A stretch of DNA of 37,968 nucleotides from NCBI GenBank assembly GCA_036501085.1, contig DASYAZ010000026.1, positions 1 through 37,968 on the forward strand, read 5' to 3'. How positions within the stretch are numbered: position 1 is the stretch's first letter; each line of letters begins with the position of its first letter. This DNA is from GCA-003244245 sp036501085. Lineage in GTDB: Bacteria; Actinomycetota; Actinomycetes; Mycobacteriales; Pseudonocardiaceae. The notes beneath the pieces were generated by a model. That model worked only from the letters and a program-made list of their open reading frames with translations, ran no database searches and was not told the origin of the DNA. Below, one piece after another: positions 14,536 through 23,466 of this stretch. The position numbers and the translations under genes are program-made.

Positions 14536-15701
14536 CCGGCGCCGGGCCACAGGCACCTGATTACGCCAGTGGGTCACTGGCCGACGTGGTGCCCTCGCTG
14601 CTGGCCGGGCTCGGGGTGCCAGGCTGCGCCAACCGGCTGGGCCTGGACCCGGCACGGCGGGTGTGCCTGCTGCTCGTGGACGGCCTGGGGTGGCACTTGC
14701 TGCGGGAGCATCCCCGGGACGCCCCGTTCCTGCACTCCCTGACGCAGGGCCGGGAGCCGATCACGGCCGGGTTCCCCGCCACGACCGCGGCCAGCGTGGG
14801 TGCCATCGGAACAGGTGTGCCGGCCGGCCAGCACGGCATCGTCGGTTACACCTTCGCCATCCCCGACGGCGCCCTGATCAACGCGTTGAGCTGGCACTCG
14901 CACGGCACCGGGGACCGGGTCGACCTGCGGGAGGTGTTCGTACCCGAGCAGATCCAGCCGCGGCGCACCGCGCTGGAACACGCGGCGGCAGCCGGGGTCC
15001 GGGTCAGCCTGGTATCCCCGCCTGAGCACCGCGGCTCGGGTCTGAACCGGTCAGTGCTGCGGGGTGCCGAGTTCTGCGAGGTGCACGCACTGGGAGATCT
15101 GGCTGCCACCGCCCTCCAGGAGATGTCCGGGCCGGTTGCCGAGCGGGCGCTGTGCTACGCCTATCACGGCGACCTGGACCAGCTCGGCCATCTCTACGGC
15201 GCTGGATCGCTGCCCTGGCGGCTGCAGCTGGCCCAGATCGACCAGCTGGCCGCCGCGATCGCCGAAGGGCTCCCTCCGGGCACGCAGCTGGTGATCATCG
15301 CAGATCACGGCATGGTGACCGTGCCCGAGGACGCCCGCCTCGACTTCGACCTCGAGCCGGCGCTGCAGGCGGGGGTGCACCAGCTCGGCGGGGATCCCCG
15401 GGCCCGCTACGTCTACACCGAGCCCGGCGCCACCGCCGACGTGCTCGCCACCTGGCGGGAGCTGATCGGGGATCGTGCCTGGATCCGTACCCGCGAGGAG
15501 GCCATCGCGGCCGGCTGGTTCGGTCCCGTCGTCGACGACCATGTCCGCGGGCGCATCGGCGATCTCGTCGTCGCCGCCCGCACGCCCTTCGCCGTAGTGC
15601 GCTCCCACGTCTCCCCCCGGGTGAGCAGCCTGATCGGCCACCACGGGTCCCTCACACCCGAGGAGCAACTGATCCCGTTGCTGGTGTACCGACCGGACTG
15701 A
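14532..15701 (+). CDS. Alkaline phosphatase/nucleotide pyrophosphatase family protein
   Basis: 389 aa, GTG start overlapping the mshC stop (GTGA), hence translationally coupled. It has the alkaline-phosphatase-superfamily core: metal and nucleophile region LLLVDGLGWHLL and FPATTAASVGAIGTGVPAGQHG (Thr as probable nucleophile), YAYHGDLDQLGHLYG, and IIADHGMVTVPED with an Asp-His pair. This combination is typical of type I phosphodiesterase/nucleotide pyrophosphatases. The natural substrate is unknown; its coupling to mshC is only a hint at a link with mycothiol. It converges with the PAC2 gene six bases away. Confidence 0.9.
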   Translation: MTGAGPQAPDYASGSLADVVPSLLAGLGVPGCANRLGLDPARRVCLLLVDGLGWHLLREHPRDAPFLHSLTQGREPITAGFPATTAASVGAIGTGVPAGQHGIVGYTFAIPDGALINALSWHSHGTGDRVDLREVFVPEQIQPRRTALEHAAAAGVRVSLVSPPEHRGSGLNRSVLRGAEFCEVHALGDLAATALQEMSGPVAERALCYAYHGDLDQLGHLYGAGSLPWRLQLAQIDQLAAAIAEGLPPGTQLVIIADHGMVTVPEDARLDFDLEPALQAGVHQLGGDPRARYVYTEPGATADVLATWRELIGDRAWIRTREEAIAAGWFGPVVDDHVRGRIGDLVVAARTPFAVVRSHVSPRVSSLIGHHGSLTPEEQLIPLLVYRPD

Positions 15702-15707
15702 CCCCGT

Positions 15708-16589
15708 TCACTCCGGACGGCGGCGACGCAGGTAGCGCTCGAAGTCGGCGGCGATGGCGTCCCCGCTGGCCTCGTTGAGGGTCAGGTCGGTGTCGCCGCG
15801 CTCTTCCAGCGCCCGCACGTAGCTGGCGACCTCGTCGTCCTCGTCCGCCATCTCGCTGACCGTGGCCTCCCACTCCTCGGATTCCTCCGGAAGCGCGCCG
15901 AGTGGGACTTCGAGGTCGAGCACCTCCTCCACCCGGTGCAGCAGCGCCAGGGTGGCCTTGGGTGAGGGCGGGGCGGAGACGTAGTGCGGCACCGCGGCCC
16001 AGAACGAGATGGCCGGCACCCCGGCTTGCACGCACGCGTCCTGAAAGATCCCCACGATCCCGGTCGGGCCCTCGTAGCGGGACCGTTCCAATTTGAACTG
16101 GGCGGCCGAGGCGGCGTCGTAGGCGGTGCCGGTGACCGGCACCGGCCGGGTGTGCGGGGTGTCGGCGAGCAGCGCGCCCAGCGTCACCACCGTGGTGATC
16201 TCCAGGTCCATGACATAACGCAGCAGCTCTTCGCAGAACGAGCGCCAGCGCATGTTCGGCTCGATACCGTGCACCAGCACCACGTCGTAGGCGGCCCCCG
16301 GCGGGCGGCACACCGAGAGCCTGGTGGTGGGCCACTCGATGCGCCGGGTGATTCCGTCGATCAGCTTGGTGGTGGGCCTGCTCACCTGGAAGTCGTAGTA
16401 GTCCTCAGGGTCGATCTCGGCCAGCGGGGTGGCGTCCCAGCTCAGCTGCAGGTGCTCGATCGCGGTGCTCGCAGCGTCGCCCGCGTCGTTCCAACCTTCG
16501 AACGCGGCCACCAGCACCGGTGAGGCGAGCTGGGGCAGCGACGAACGGCCGTCGGCCGGGTCGTTGCTGGAGGCGTCCGGATAGGTCAC
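15708..16589 (-). CDS. PAC2 family protein (Rv2125-like)
   Basis: 293 aa. Members of the PAC2 (proteasome assembly chaperone 2-like) superfamily are widespread in actinobacteria; their role there is unknown. Features seen are VLVAAFEGWNDAGDAASTAI near the N-terminus, VVLVHGIEPNMRW, TLGALLADTPHTRPVPVTGT and GIVGIFQDACVQAGVPAISF, all matching Rv2125. The C-terminus is acidic (EESEEWEATVSEMADEDDE). GTG start: TAGGCT (complement of 16596-16601) is six bases upstream, a leaderless layout shared with the divergent metH. It lies outside the proteasome operon itself, so a proteasome role is not shown. Confidence 0.88.
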   Translation of the reverse strand: MTYPDASSNDPADGRSSLPQLASPVLVAAFEGWNDAGDAASTAIEHLQLSWDATPLAEIDPEDYYDFQVSRPTTKLIDGITRRIEWPTTRLSVCRPPGAAYDVVLVHGIEPNMRWRSFCEELLRYVMDLEITTVVTLGALLADTPHTRPVPVTGTAYDAASAAQFKLERSRYEGPTGIVGIFQDACVQAGVPAISFWAAVPHYVSAPPSPKATLALLHRVEEVLDLEVPLGALPEESEEWEATVSEMADEDDEVASYVRALEERGDTDLTLNEASGDAIAADFERYLRRRRPE

Positions 16590-16672
16590 CGCGCTAGCCT
16601 ACGGCTCCTGAGCCCCGCTGGTCGCCATGCGATACCACGAGAACCCGATCTCGCTGCTCTAGGCTGCTTAAC

Positions 16673-19600
16673 ATGACTCCACCTTCGCTGCTCGACGTCC
16701 TGACACAGCGTGTCCTGGTCGCCGACGGGGCGATGGGCACGATGCTACAATCCGCCCCGCTCAGTCTGGATGACTTCGCCGGACTGGAAGGCTGTAACGA
16801 GATTCTCAACATCACTCGCCCGGATATCGTCCGCGCCGTCCACCAGGGTTACCTGGAAGCAGGCGCCGATGCCGTCGAGTCCAACACATTCGGTGCCAAT
16901 CTGGCCAACCTCGCTGAATACGGCATCAGCGACCGGATCCGGGAGATCGCCGAGGCGGGCGCCCGCCTGGCCCGCGAGGCGGCCGATGAGTTCACCGACG
17001 CGCACCGGCCGCGGTTCGTGCTCGGCTCCGTCGGCCCGGGCACCAAACTGCCCACCCTGGGCCACGTCCGCTTCGCCGAGCTGCGCGACGCTTATGCCGA
17101 GCAGGTCCGCGGCCTGCTCACCGGCGGGATCGACGCGGTGCTCATCGAGACCAGCCAGGACCTCCTGCAGTGCAAGGCGGCCGTGATCGGCGCCCGGCGG
17201 GCGATGGTCGCCGAGGGGCGGCACGTCCCGATCATCACCCAGGTCACCGTGGAGACCACCGGGACGATGCTGCTGGGCACCGAGATCGGCGCCGCCCTCA
17301 TCGTGCTGGAACCGCTGGGCATCGATCTGATCGGGTTGAACTGTGCCACCGGCCCAGCCGAGATGAGTGAGCATCTGCGGCAGTTGGCCAAGCACTCCCG
17401 GATCCCACTGTCGGTGATGCCCAACGCGGGGTTGCCTGAGTTGCGCTCCGGAGGAGCGGTCTACCCACTGAGCCCCGAGGAACTGGCCACCGCGCTGGCC
17501 GGGTTCGTCACCGACTTCGGGGTCCGGCTGGTGGGTGGTTGCTGCGGCACGACCAAGCAGCACATCGCGGCAGTGGCTGAGGCGGTCTCCGGCGTGAAAC
17601 CCCCCAACCGGCGGCCGCGACCCGAGCCCGGGGTGTCCTCGCTCTACGCCGCGGTCCCGTTCCGTCAGGACGCCAGCGTGCTCGTGGTCGGCGAGCGGAC
17701 CAATGCCAACGGTTCCAAGGCCTTCCGCGAGTGCATGCTGGCCGGGCGCTTCGAGGATTGTGTGGAGATCGCCCGTGCCCAGACCCGAGACGGTGCGCAC
17801 CTGATCGACCTCTGCGTGGACTACGTCGGCCGGGACGGCGAGGCCGATATGGCCGAGCTGGCCGGGCGGCTGGCTACCGCGTCGACCCTGCCGGTGATGC
17901 TGGACTCCACTGAGCCCAATGTGATCCAGGCCGGCTTGGAGCGCTTCGGCGGGCGGTGTGTGGTCAACTCGGTGAACTACGAGGACGGCGACGGGCCCGG
18001 CTCGCGGTACCAGCGCGCCATGAAGCAGATCCGCGAGCACGGCGCGGCCGTCGTGGTGATGTGCATCGACGAGGAGGGCCAGGCCCGCACCGCGGAGTGG
18101 AAGGTCCGGGTCGCGTCGCGGCTGATCGATGACCTGACCACCAACTGGGGCATGCGCACCTGCGACATCATCGTCGACTGCCTCACGTTCCCGATCTCCA
18201 CTGGCCAGGAGGAGGTGCGGCGCGACGCGGTGGAGACCATCGAGGCGATCCGCGAGATCAAGCATCGCTACTCGGAGGTGCAGACCACTCTCGGGGTCTC
18301 CAATGTCTCCTTCGGCCTCAACCCCGCGGCCCGCCAGGTGCTCAACTCGGTATTCCTGCACGAGTGCGTGCAGGCTGGGCTGGATACCGCCATCGTGCAC
18401 GCATCGAAGATCATGCCGATGGCCCGGATCCCGGATGAGCAGCGGGCCGTGGCGCTGGACCTGATCTATGACCGGCGGCGGTCCGGGCCCGAGGGAGACT
18501 ACGACCCGCTGCAGAAACTGATGGGCCTGTTCGAGGGCGCCACATCCTCGTCGTCCAGGGAATCGCGGGCCGCCGAGCTGGCCGCGCTGCCGCTGTTCGA
18601 GCGGTTGGAGCGGCGGATCGTCGACGGGGACCGCAACGGGCTGCCCGAGGACCTGGAGGCGGCGCTCGAGCAGCGGCCCGCACTGGAGATCATCAACGAT
18701 ACGTTGCTGTCCGGGATGAAGACCGTCGGCGAGCTGTTCGGCTCGGGGCAGATGCAGCTGCCGTTCGTGCTGCAGTCGGCCGAGGTGATGAAGGCGTCGG
18801 TTGCGCACCTCGAACCGCACATGGAGAAGGCCGACGACGGCGGCAAGGGCCGGCTGGTGATCGCCACGGTCAAGGGCGACGTGCACGACATCGGCAAGAA
18901 CCTGGTAGACATCATCCTGTCCAACAACGGCTACGAGGTGGTCAACCTCGGCATCAAGCAGCCCATCAGCACCATCCTGGAGGCTGCTCGCGAGCATCAC
19001 GCGGACGCCATCGGGATGTCGGGACTGCTCGTCAAATCCACGGTGATCATGAAGGAGAACCTGGAGGAGATGAACTCCCGGGGTCTGGCTGAGATGCCAG
19101 TGCTCCTCGGCGGTGCGGCTCTGACCCGCGCGTACGTGGAGGATGACCTCGCCGAGCTCTACCAGGGGGAGGTCCGCTACGCCCGGGATGCGTTCGAGGG
19201 TCTGCGGCTGATGGACTCGATCATGACGAGGAAGCGGGGCGGCACGGTCCGCACGGATGCGGCGGCGGAGGCCAGAACCGCTGAGCGCAAGGCGCGCCGG
19301 GAGCGCTCGCTGCGCATCGCGCAGGCCCGCCGGGCCCGGGAGGCCGATGCCGGGGAGCCAGTACCGGCACGCTCCGACGTCGCCACCGACGTGCCCCTGC
19401 CGAGGCCACCGTTCTGGGGTTCCCGGGTGGTCCGGGGCATCCCGGTTGCGGAGTTCGCCGGGATGCTCGACGAGCGGGCCACCTTCCTGGGCCAGTGGGG
19501 CCTACGCGGGTCCCGAGGCAAGGACGGCCCCACCTACGAGGAGCTCGTGGACACCGAGGGCCGGCCCAGGCTGCGGCACTGGTTGGACCGGCTGACCACC

Positions 19601-20230
19601 GAAGGGGTGCTCGCCCATGCCGCGGTGGTCTACGGGTACTTCCCCGCGGTCGCCGAGGGCGACGAGTTGATCGTGCTCACCGAGCCCCGGCCGGATGCGA
19701 CCGAGCGCTTCCGGTTCCGCTTTCCCCGGCAGCGCCGGGACCGGCGGTTGTGCCTGGCCGATTTCTACCGGCCGCGCTCGGCCGCGCTGGCCGCGGGTGA
19801 GGTCGACGTGCTGCCGCTGCACCTGGTGACGATGGGCCCGGCGATCGCCGACTATGCCGCCGAGCTGTTCGCCAAGGACGCCTACCGGGACTACCTGGAG
19901 GTGCACGGCCTGGGCGTGCAGCTCACCGAGGCACTGGCCGAGTACTGGCACCGGCGCATCCGGGAGGAGCTGACCTTCTCCTCCGGGACCGCATTGGCCG
20001 AGGAGGATCCCGACGAGGTCACGGAGTTCTTCAAGCTCGGATATCGCGGCGCCCGATACTCGCTGGGCTACGGCGCCTGCCCGGAGCTGGGGGACCGGGC
20101 GAAGATCGTCGAGCTGCTGCAGCCGGACCGGATCGGGGTGACGCTCTCGGAGGAGTTCCAGCTGCACCCCGAACAATCCACCGACGCCCTCGTCGCACAT
20201 CACCCGGAAGCGAAGTACTTCAATGCCTGA
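16673..20230 (+). CDS. metH: Cobalamin-dependent methionine synthase
   Basis: Transfers a methyl group from 5-methyltetrahydrofolate to homocysteine through cobalamin; cytosolic, 1185 aa. Domains in order: homocysteine-binding with zinc cysteines Cys224 (NCATGP) and Cys290-Cys291 (GGCCGT); pterin-binding (ERTNANGSKAFRE, CIDEEGQART); B12-binding with DVHDIGKN (His738 as cobalt ligand region) and the helical cap before it; AdoMet-activation domain ending with SLGYGACPELGDRAK, GVTLSEEFQLHPE and HHPEAKYF. All four parts are complete. TAGGCT (16660-16665) is seven bases from the ATG; I see no cobalamin riboswitch in the 83-base gap to the divergent PAC2 gene. A long palindrome follows the stop. 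Confidence 0.97.
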   Translation: MTPPSLLDVLTQRVLVADGAMGTMLQSAPLSLDDFAGLEGCNEILNITRPDIVRAVHQGYLEAGADAVESNTFGANLANLAEYGISDRIREIAEAGARLAREAADEFTDAHRPRFVLGSVGPGTKLPTLGHVRFAELRDAYAEQVRGLLTGGIDAVLIETSQDLLQCKAAVIGARRAMVAEGRHVPIITQVTVETTGTMLLGTEIGAALIVLEPLGIDLIGLNCATGPAEMSEHLRQLAKHSRIPLSVMPNAGLPELRSGGAVYPLSPEELATALAGFVTDFGVRLVGGCCGTTKQHIAAVAEAVSGVKPPNRRPRPEPGVSSLYAAVPFRQDASVLVVGERTNANGSKAFRECMLAGRFEDCVEIARAQTRDGAHLIDLCVDYVGRDGEADMAELAGRLATASTLPVMLDSTEPNVIQAGLERFGGRCVVNSVNYEDGDGPGSRYQRAMKQIREHGAAVVVMCIDEEGQARTAEWKVRVASRLIDDLTTNWGMRTCDIIVDCLTFPISTGQEEVRRDAVETIEAIREIKHRYSEVQTTLGVSNVSFGLNPAARQVLNSVFLHECVQAGLDTAIVHASKIMPMARIPDEQRAVALDLIYDRRRSGPEGDYDPLQKLMGLFEGATSSSSRESRAAELAALPLFERLERRIVDGDRNGLPEDLEAALEQRPALEIINDTLLSGMKTVGELFGSGQMQLPFVLQSAEVMKASVAHLEPHMEKADDGGKGRLVIATVKGDVHDIGKNLVDIILSNNGYEVVNLGIKQPISTILEAAREHHADAIGMSGLLVKSTVIMKENLEEMNSRGLAEMPVLLGGAALTRAYVEDDLAELYQGEVRYARDAFEGLRLMDSIMTRKRGGTVRTDAAAEARTAERKARRERSLRIAQARRAREADAGEPVPARSDVATDVPLPRPPFWGSRVVRGIPVAEFAGMLDERATFLGQWGLRGSRGKDGPTYEELVDTEGRPRLRHWLDRLTTEGVLAHAAVVYGYFPAVAEGDELIVLTEPRPDATERFRFRFPRQRRDRRLCLADFYRPRSAALAAGEVDVLPLHLVTMGPAIADYAAELFAKDAYRDYLEVHGLGVQLTEALAEYWHRRIREELTFSSGTALAEEDPDEVTEFFKLGYRGARYSLGYGACPELGDRAKIVELLQPDRIGVTLSEEFQLHPEQSTDALVAHHPEAKYFNA

Positions 20231-20231
20231 G

Positions 20232-20279
20232 GCTCGTGAGTGCGTAACAGTGTTCGAACACTGTTACGCACTCACGAGC
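20232..20279. repeat. 48-bp perfect palindrome behind metH (copy 1)
   Basis: Perfect inverted repeat with 24-base arms and no spacer, centred between 20255 and 20256. The arm contains GTGAGTGCGTAACAGTGT. It begins two bases after the metH stop and ends 14 bases before the hisE ATG. A nearly identical copy lies right after pafA (31997-32042). As RNA it would form a very stable hairpin, so a terminator or transcript-end stabiliser is likely; a REP-like mobile repeat is the alternative. Confidence 0.9.
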
Positions 20280-20293
20280 GGGGGTGCCCGCCG

Positions 20294-20557
20294 ATGAAGA
20301 CCTTCGACGAGTTGTTCGCTGAGCTCAACGAGCGCGCCCGGACCCGGCCGGCCGGCTCGGCCACGGTGGCGGCGCTGGCTGACGGGGTGCACGCGCAGGG
20401 CAAGAAGGTGCTCGAGGAAGCCGGCGAGGTGTGGATCGCCGCCGAACACGAGTCCGATGAGCGGTTGGCGGAGGAGATCTCCCAGCTGCTCTACCGGGTG
20501 CAGGTGCTCATGCTCGGCCGGGGGATCAGCACCACCGACGTTTACCGTTACCTGTGA
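20294..20557 (+). CDS. hisE: Phosphoribosyl-ATP pyrophosphatase
   Basis: Second step of histidine synthesis: hydrolyses phosphoribosyl-ATP to phosphoribosyl-AMP; cytosolic, 87 aa, normal length for actinobacterial HisE. The MazG-like all-alpha signature is seen in KKVLEEAGEVWIAAEHES and EEISQLLYRVQVLML. The ATG at 20294 begins MKTFDELFAELNERA, as in Rv2122c; a start inside the palindrome upstream is unlikely. A G-run (GGGGG) precedes it. Because the palindrome lies directly before it, hisE may depend on read-through or its own promoter. The stop overlaps an in-frame GTG of the hisG frame. Confidence 0.93.
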   Translation: MKTFDELFAELNERARTRPAGSATVAALADGVHAQGKKVLEEAGEVWIAAEHESDERLAEEISQLLYRVQVLMLGRGISTTDVYRYL

Positions 20558-20580
20558 GCTCTACCTATAGGGTCCCGGCG

Positions 20581-21444
20581 ATGAATGAGAACACCAGGAT
20601 GTTGCGGGTTGCGCTACCCAGCAAGGGCACTCTGGCCGGACCGGCCTCCGAGATGTTGGCTGAGGCGGGGTACCGCGGGCGACACGACGCCAAGGACCTG
20701 ACGGTGCTGGACACCGCCAACGACGTCGAGTTCTTCTTCTTGCGACCCAGGGACATCACGGTCTACGTCGGTTCCGGCGAGCTGGATCTGGGCATCACCG
20801 GTCGGGACCTGATGCTGGAATCCGGGGCTCCGGTCACGGAGCGGCTCGCACTCGGCTTCGGGGGATCCTCCTTCCGGTACGCGGCCCCGCTGGGGCGGGA
20901 ATGGAAGGTCGGCGACCTGGAAGGCCTGCGGGTGGCCACCGCCTTCCCCCGGCTGGTGCGCGCTGACCTGTCCCGGCAGGGGATCCACGTCACCCTGATC
21001 CAGCTCGATGGTGCGGTGGAGATCTCAGTGCAGCTAGGGGTGGCGGACGCGATCGCCGACGTGGTGGGGTCCGGGCGCACCCTGCGCCAGCATGGCCTGG
21101 TCGCCTTCGGCGACCCGGTCTGCACCTCGGAGGGGGTGCTGGTGGAGCAAGCCGGGTCGGCACCCTCGCCGGAACGCGCCCAGGTCGTGGCCCGCCTGCA
21201 GGGCGTGGTGTTCGCTCAGCAGTACCTGATTCTGGACTACGACTGCCCACGCAGCCTGCTCGACGAGGCGATCGCCATCACGCCGGGGCTGGAGTCCCCG
21301 ACGCTGGCTCCGCTCGCCGATGCGGACTGGGTCGCGGTGCGCGCGATGGTGCCCCGCAAGGACGCCAACCGGATCATGGACGAGCTCTCCGCCTGCGGCG
21401 CCAAGGCGGTCCTGGCCAGCGACATCCGTTCCTGCCGGTTCTGA
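20581..21444 (+). CDS. hisG: ATP phosphoribosyltransferase, long form
   Basis: First and feedback-regulated step of histidine synthesis: joins ATP and PRPP; cytosolic. 287 aa, long-form HisG with the C-terminal regulatory ACT-like domain (AMVPRKDANRIMDELSACGA). Substrate-binding features include YVGSGELDLGITGRDL and DAIADVVGSGRTLRQHGL. Three starts are possible: GTG 20554 (overlapping the hisE stop), ATG 20581 (TAGGGT at 20568-20573, seven bases ahead, suggests a leaderless transcript) and ATG 20599 (MLRVALPSKG, the Rv2121c-like N-terminus). I chose 20581 on the promoter-like box. It converges with the RecB-like gene five bases away. Confidence 0.93.
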   Translation: MNENTRMLRVALPSKGTLAGPASEMLAEAGYRGRHDAKDLTVLDTANDVEFFFLRPRDITVYVGSGELDLGITGRDLMLESGAPVTERLALGFGGSSFRYAAPLGREWKVGDLEGLRVATAFPRLVRADLSRQGIHVTLIQLDGAVEISVQLGVADAIADVVGSGRTLRQHGLVAFGDPVCTSEGVLVEQAGSAPSPERAQVVARLQGVVFAQQYLILDYDCPRSLLDEAIAITPGLESPTLAPLADADWVAVRAMVPRKDANRIMDELSACGAKAVLASDIRSCRF

Positions 21445-21449
21445 GCCGG

Positions 21450-22361
21450 CTACTCGGCGCGGTCGCGGGCGCTCTCGATGCCCGGGCTGGACGGTTCCGG
21501 CCAGCCCGGGTAGGTGGGCGGGACTCCGCCGAAAGCCGGGCAGTGCGCCTTGTGATCGCACCAGTCGCACATCCGGCTCGGGCTGGGACGGAAATCGCCA
21601 TCCCGGGCCGCCCGGCGGATCGCCGACCAGATCGCGACCAGGGTGCGCTCGAAGCGGAGCAGCTCCGCCTCGTCCGGGGTGTAGCTCAGCGCCTGCCGGT
21701 CAGCCAGGTACAGCAGCCGCAGCTGGCGGGGTACCACTCCGCGGGTCCGCAGCAGTGCCAGCGCGTAGAACTTCATCTGGAACAGGGCCTTGGCCTCGAA
21801 CACCTCCCGCGGCGCGACCCCGGATTTGTAGTCCACGATGCGGATCTCGCCGGTGGGGGTGACATCGAGCCGGTCGATGTAGCCGCGGAGCAGCAGCGGC
21901 TCGCTCCCGCCTGCGTCGCTGGAGACCAGCTCGGCTTCGACCAGCAGCTCGCAGGCCTCCGGCTGGACCAGCCGCGGGTCCTCCAGCGTGAAGTAGGCCT
22001 GCACCAGCGCCCGCGCTGAGTCAAGCCACTCGATGCGCTCGGGATCGTCCGGCCCGGCGAACAGCTCGGCCAGCTCCGGGTTGGCCGCCAGCACGTCCCG
22101 CCATGCCGGATCGACCAGCTCCTGCCCGGTCCCGGGATCGCGCTGCTCCGGGGGGAGGGCGAACAGCCGCTCCAGCGCGGCATGCACCACCGTGCCACGG
22201 ACCTGCAACCGGCTCGGTGTCTCCGGCAGCCGGTCCACCACCCGGAACCGGTAGAGCAGCGGGCACTGTTTGAAATCCGCCGCCCGCGACGGGGACAGCG
22301 CTGGGCGCCGGAGCGCCGCGGTGCTCGTGGCGGGCAGGTCGGTGGCCAGGGTCTCCGTCAT
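21450..22361 (-). CDS. RecB-family PD-(D/E)XK nuclease with Fe-S cluster cysteines (Rv2119-like)
   Basis: 303 aa, predicted DNA exonuclease of the RecB/Cas4-like family. Nuclease core: the N-terminal FKQCPLLYRFR, His in GTVVHAALE, Asp in LLRGYIDRLD, and the D-x-K motif IVDYKSG. The four cysteines, Cys in KQCP and three in CDWCDHKAHC, match the iron-sulfur-binding pattern of AddB/Cas4-type nucleases. The ATG at 22361 is chosen over a longer open frame because it is preceded by TACTCT and a PafBC-type box (22371-22393). That fits a DNA-repair gene under damage control. It is divergent from trmI. Confidence 0.9.
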   Translation of the reverse strand: MTETLATDLPATSTAALRRPALSPSRAADFKQCPLLYRFRVVDRLPETPSRLQVRGTVVHAALERLFALPPEQRDPGTGQELVDPAWRDVLAANPELAELFAGPDDPERIEWLDSARALVQAYFTLEDPRLVQPEACELLVEAELVSSDAGGSEPLLLRGYIDRLDVTPTGEIRIVDYKSGVAPREVFEAKALFQMKFYALALLRTRGVVPRQLRLLYLADRQALSYTPDEAELLRFERTLVAIWSAIRRAARDGDFRPSPSRMCDWCDHKAHCPAFGGVPPTYPGWPEPSSPGIESARDRAE

Positions 22362-22370
22362 GGTTCCGCA

Positions 22371-22393
22371 AGAGTAGGCCAGAGCCCTGACAG
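22371..22393 (-). promoter_or_regulatory. RecA-NDp/PafBC-like promoter of the RecB-like nuclease gene
   Basis: The minus strand reads CTGTCAGGG, eight bases, TACTCT. The published mycobacterial motif is TTGTCRGTG-N8-TANNNT: seven of nine positions match in the first box, and spacing and -10 box match fully. The start codon is nine bases beyond. PafBC is encoded at 32077-34010. This is a match by eye, not a scored search. Confidence 0.55.
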
Positions 22394-22486
22394 GGCTGCC
22401 GACAATGCTGCTGAGGGCGGCGCCGGCACGGCTACCGGCGGCGCTGCGCACTCGGCCAGGGATCCGATCTGCCACCATGACCAGCT

Positions 22487-23335
22487 GTGGATCGATCCAG
22501 CGGAGCGTTCCAGCCCGGTGACCGGGTTCAGCTCACCGACCCCCGGGGACGCCGGCACACCGTGGTGCTCGAGCCGGGTGCGCAATTTCACACCCACCGT
22601 GGGGCGCTCGCGCACGACGACCTGCTCGGGTTGCCGGAGGGCAGCGTGGTCAGCTCCGCCGCGGGGACGCGCTACCTCGCCTTGCGTCCCTTGCTGGCCG
22701 ACTACGTGCTCTCCATGCCCCGCGGGGCTCAGGTGATCTACCCGAAGGACGCCGCCCAGATCGTGATGTGGGGTGACATCTTCCCTGGAGCCCGGGTGCT
22801 CGAGGCCGGTGCCGGCTCGGGTGCGCTGACCTGTTCGCTGCTGCGTGCGGTGGGAGAGCGGGGCAGCGTGCTCTCCTACGAGCAGCGCAGCGACCACGCC
22901 GAGCACGCCCAGCGCAACGTGGAGCGGTTTTTCGAGGCTCCGGTGCCGAACTGGCAGCTGCGGGTGGCCGATCTGAGTTCCCACCCCGCTGACCATGCAG
23001 TGGACCGGGTCGTGCTGGACATGCTCAATCCCTGGGAGGTGTTGCCGACCGTCTCAGCGGCGCTGGTCCCCGGAGGAGTGCTCACCGTCTATGTGGTGAC
23101 CACCACCCAGCTCTCCCGCGTCGCGGAAGCCCTGCGGGAAGCCGGTTGCTACACCGAGCCCCAAGCCTGGGAGACCCTGCACCGACCCTGGTACCTGGTC
23201 GGTCTCGCGGTCCGTCCGGAGCACCGGATGGTCGCGCACACCGCGTTCCTGCTCACTGCCCGGCGCCTCGCCCAGGGTGTGGTGCCGCCCGCTCCGCAGC
23301 GCCGGCCCAGCCGGTCACACCGCGCCCTGCGGTGA
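22487..23335 (+). CDS. trmI: tRNA (adenine-58-N1)-methyltransferase
   Basis: Methylates A58 in the T-loop of tRNA using SAM; cytosolic, 282 aa, ortholog of Rv2118c. The SAM-binding site is VLEAGAGSGALTCSLLRAVG, preceded by the conserved YPKDAAQIVMWGDIFPGA and followed by YEQRSDHAEHAQRNVE and VVLDMLNPWE. The C-terminus is basic and Pro-rich. A GTG at 22487 gives the family N-terminus (FQPGDRVQLTDPRGRRHT). An ATG ten bases upstream is out of frame. It lies between the RecB-like nuclease (divergent) and mpa, as in mycobacteria. Confidence 0.94.
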   Translation: MDRSSGAFQPGDRVQLTDPRGRRHTVVLEPGAQFHTHRGALAHDDLLGLPEGSVVSSAAGTRYLALRPLLADYVLSMPRGAQVIYPKDAAQIVMWGDIFPGARVLEAGAGSGALTCSLLRAVGERGSVLSYEQRSDHAEHAQRNVERFFEAPVPNWQLRVADLSSHPADHAVDRVVLDMLNPWEVLPTVSAALVPGGVLTVYVVTTTQLSRVAEALREAGCYTEPQAWETLHRPWYLVGLAVRPEHRMVAHTAFLLTARRLAQGVVPPAPQRRPSRSHRALR

Positions 23336-23466
23336 CCCGGATAACGGCTGCTGGACTGGCAGTGGTCAGCGGTTGCCCAGAGAGTGGCTCTGCGGTTAAC
23401 TCACGATTCTGGCGCGCCGTCCCGTACCGTTGATGGTCTCCAGAACCTTGCGGGAGGAGGTGCCTC

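Noticed and set aside
16590..16672. Cobalamin riboswitch upstream of metH
   Set aside because: The gap to the divergent gene is only 83 bases and metH appears to be leaderless, leaving no room for a B12 aptamer.
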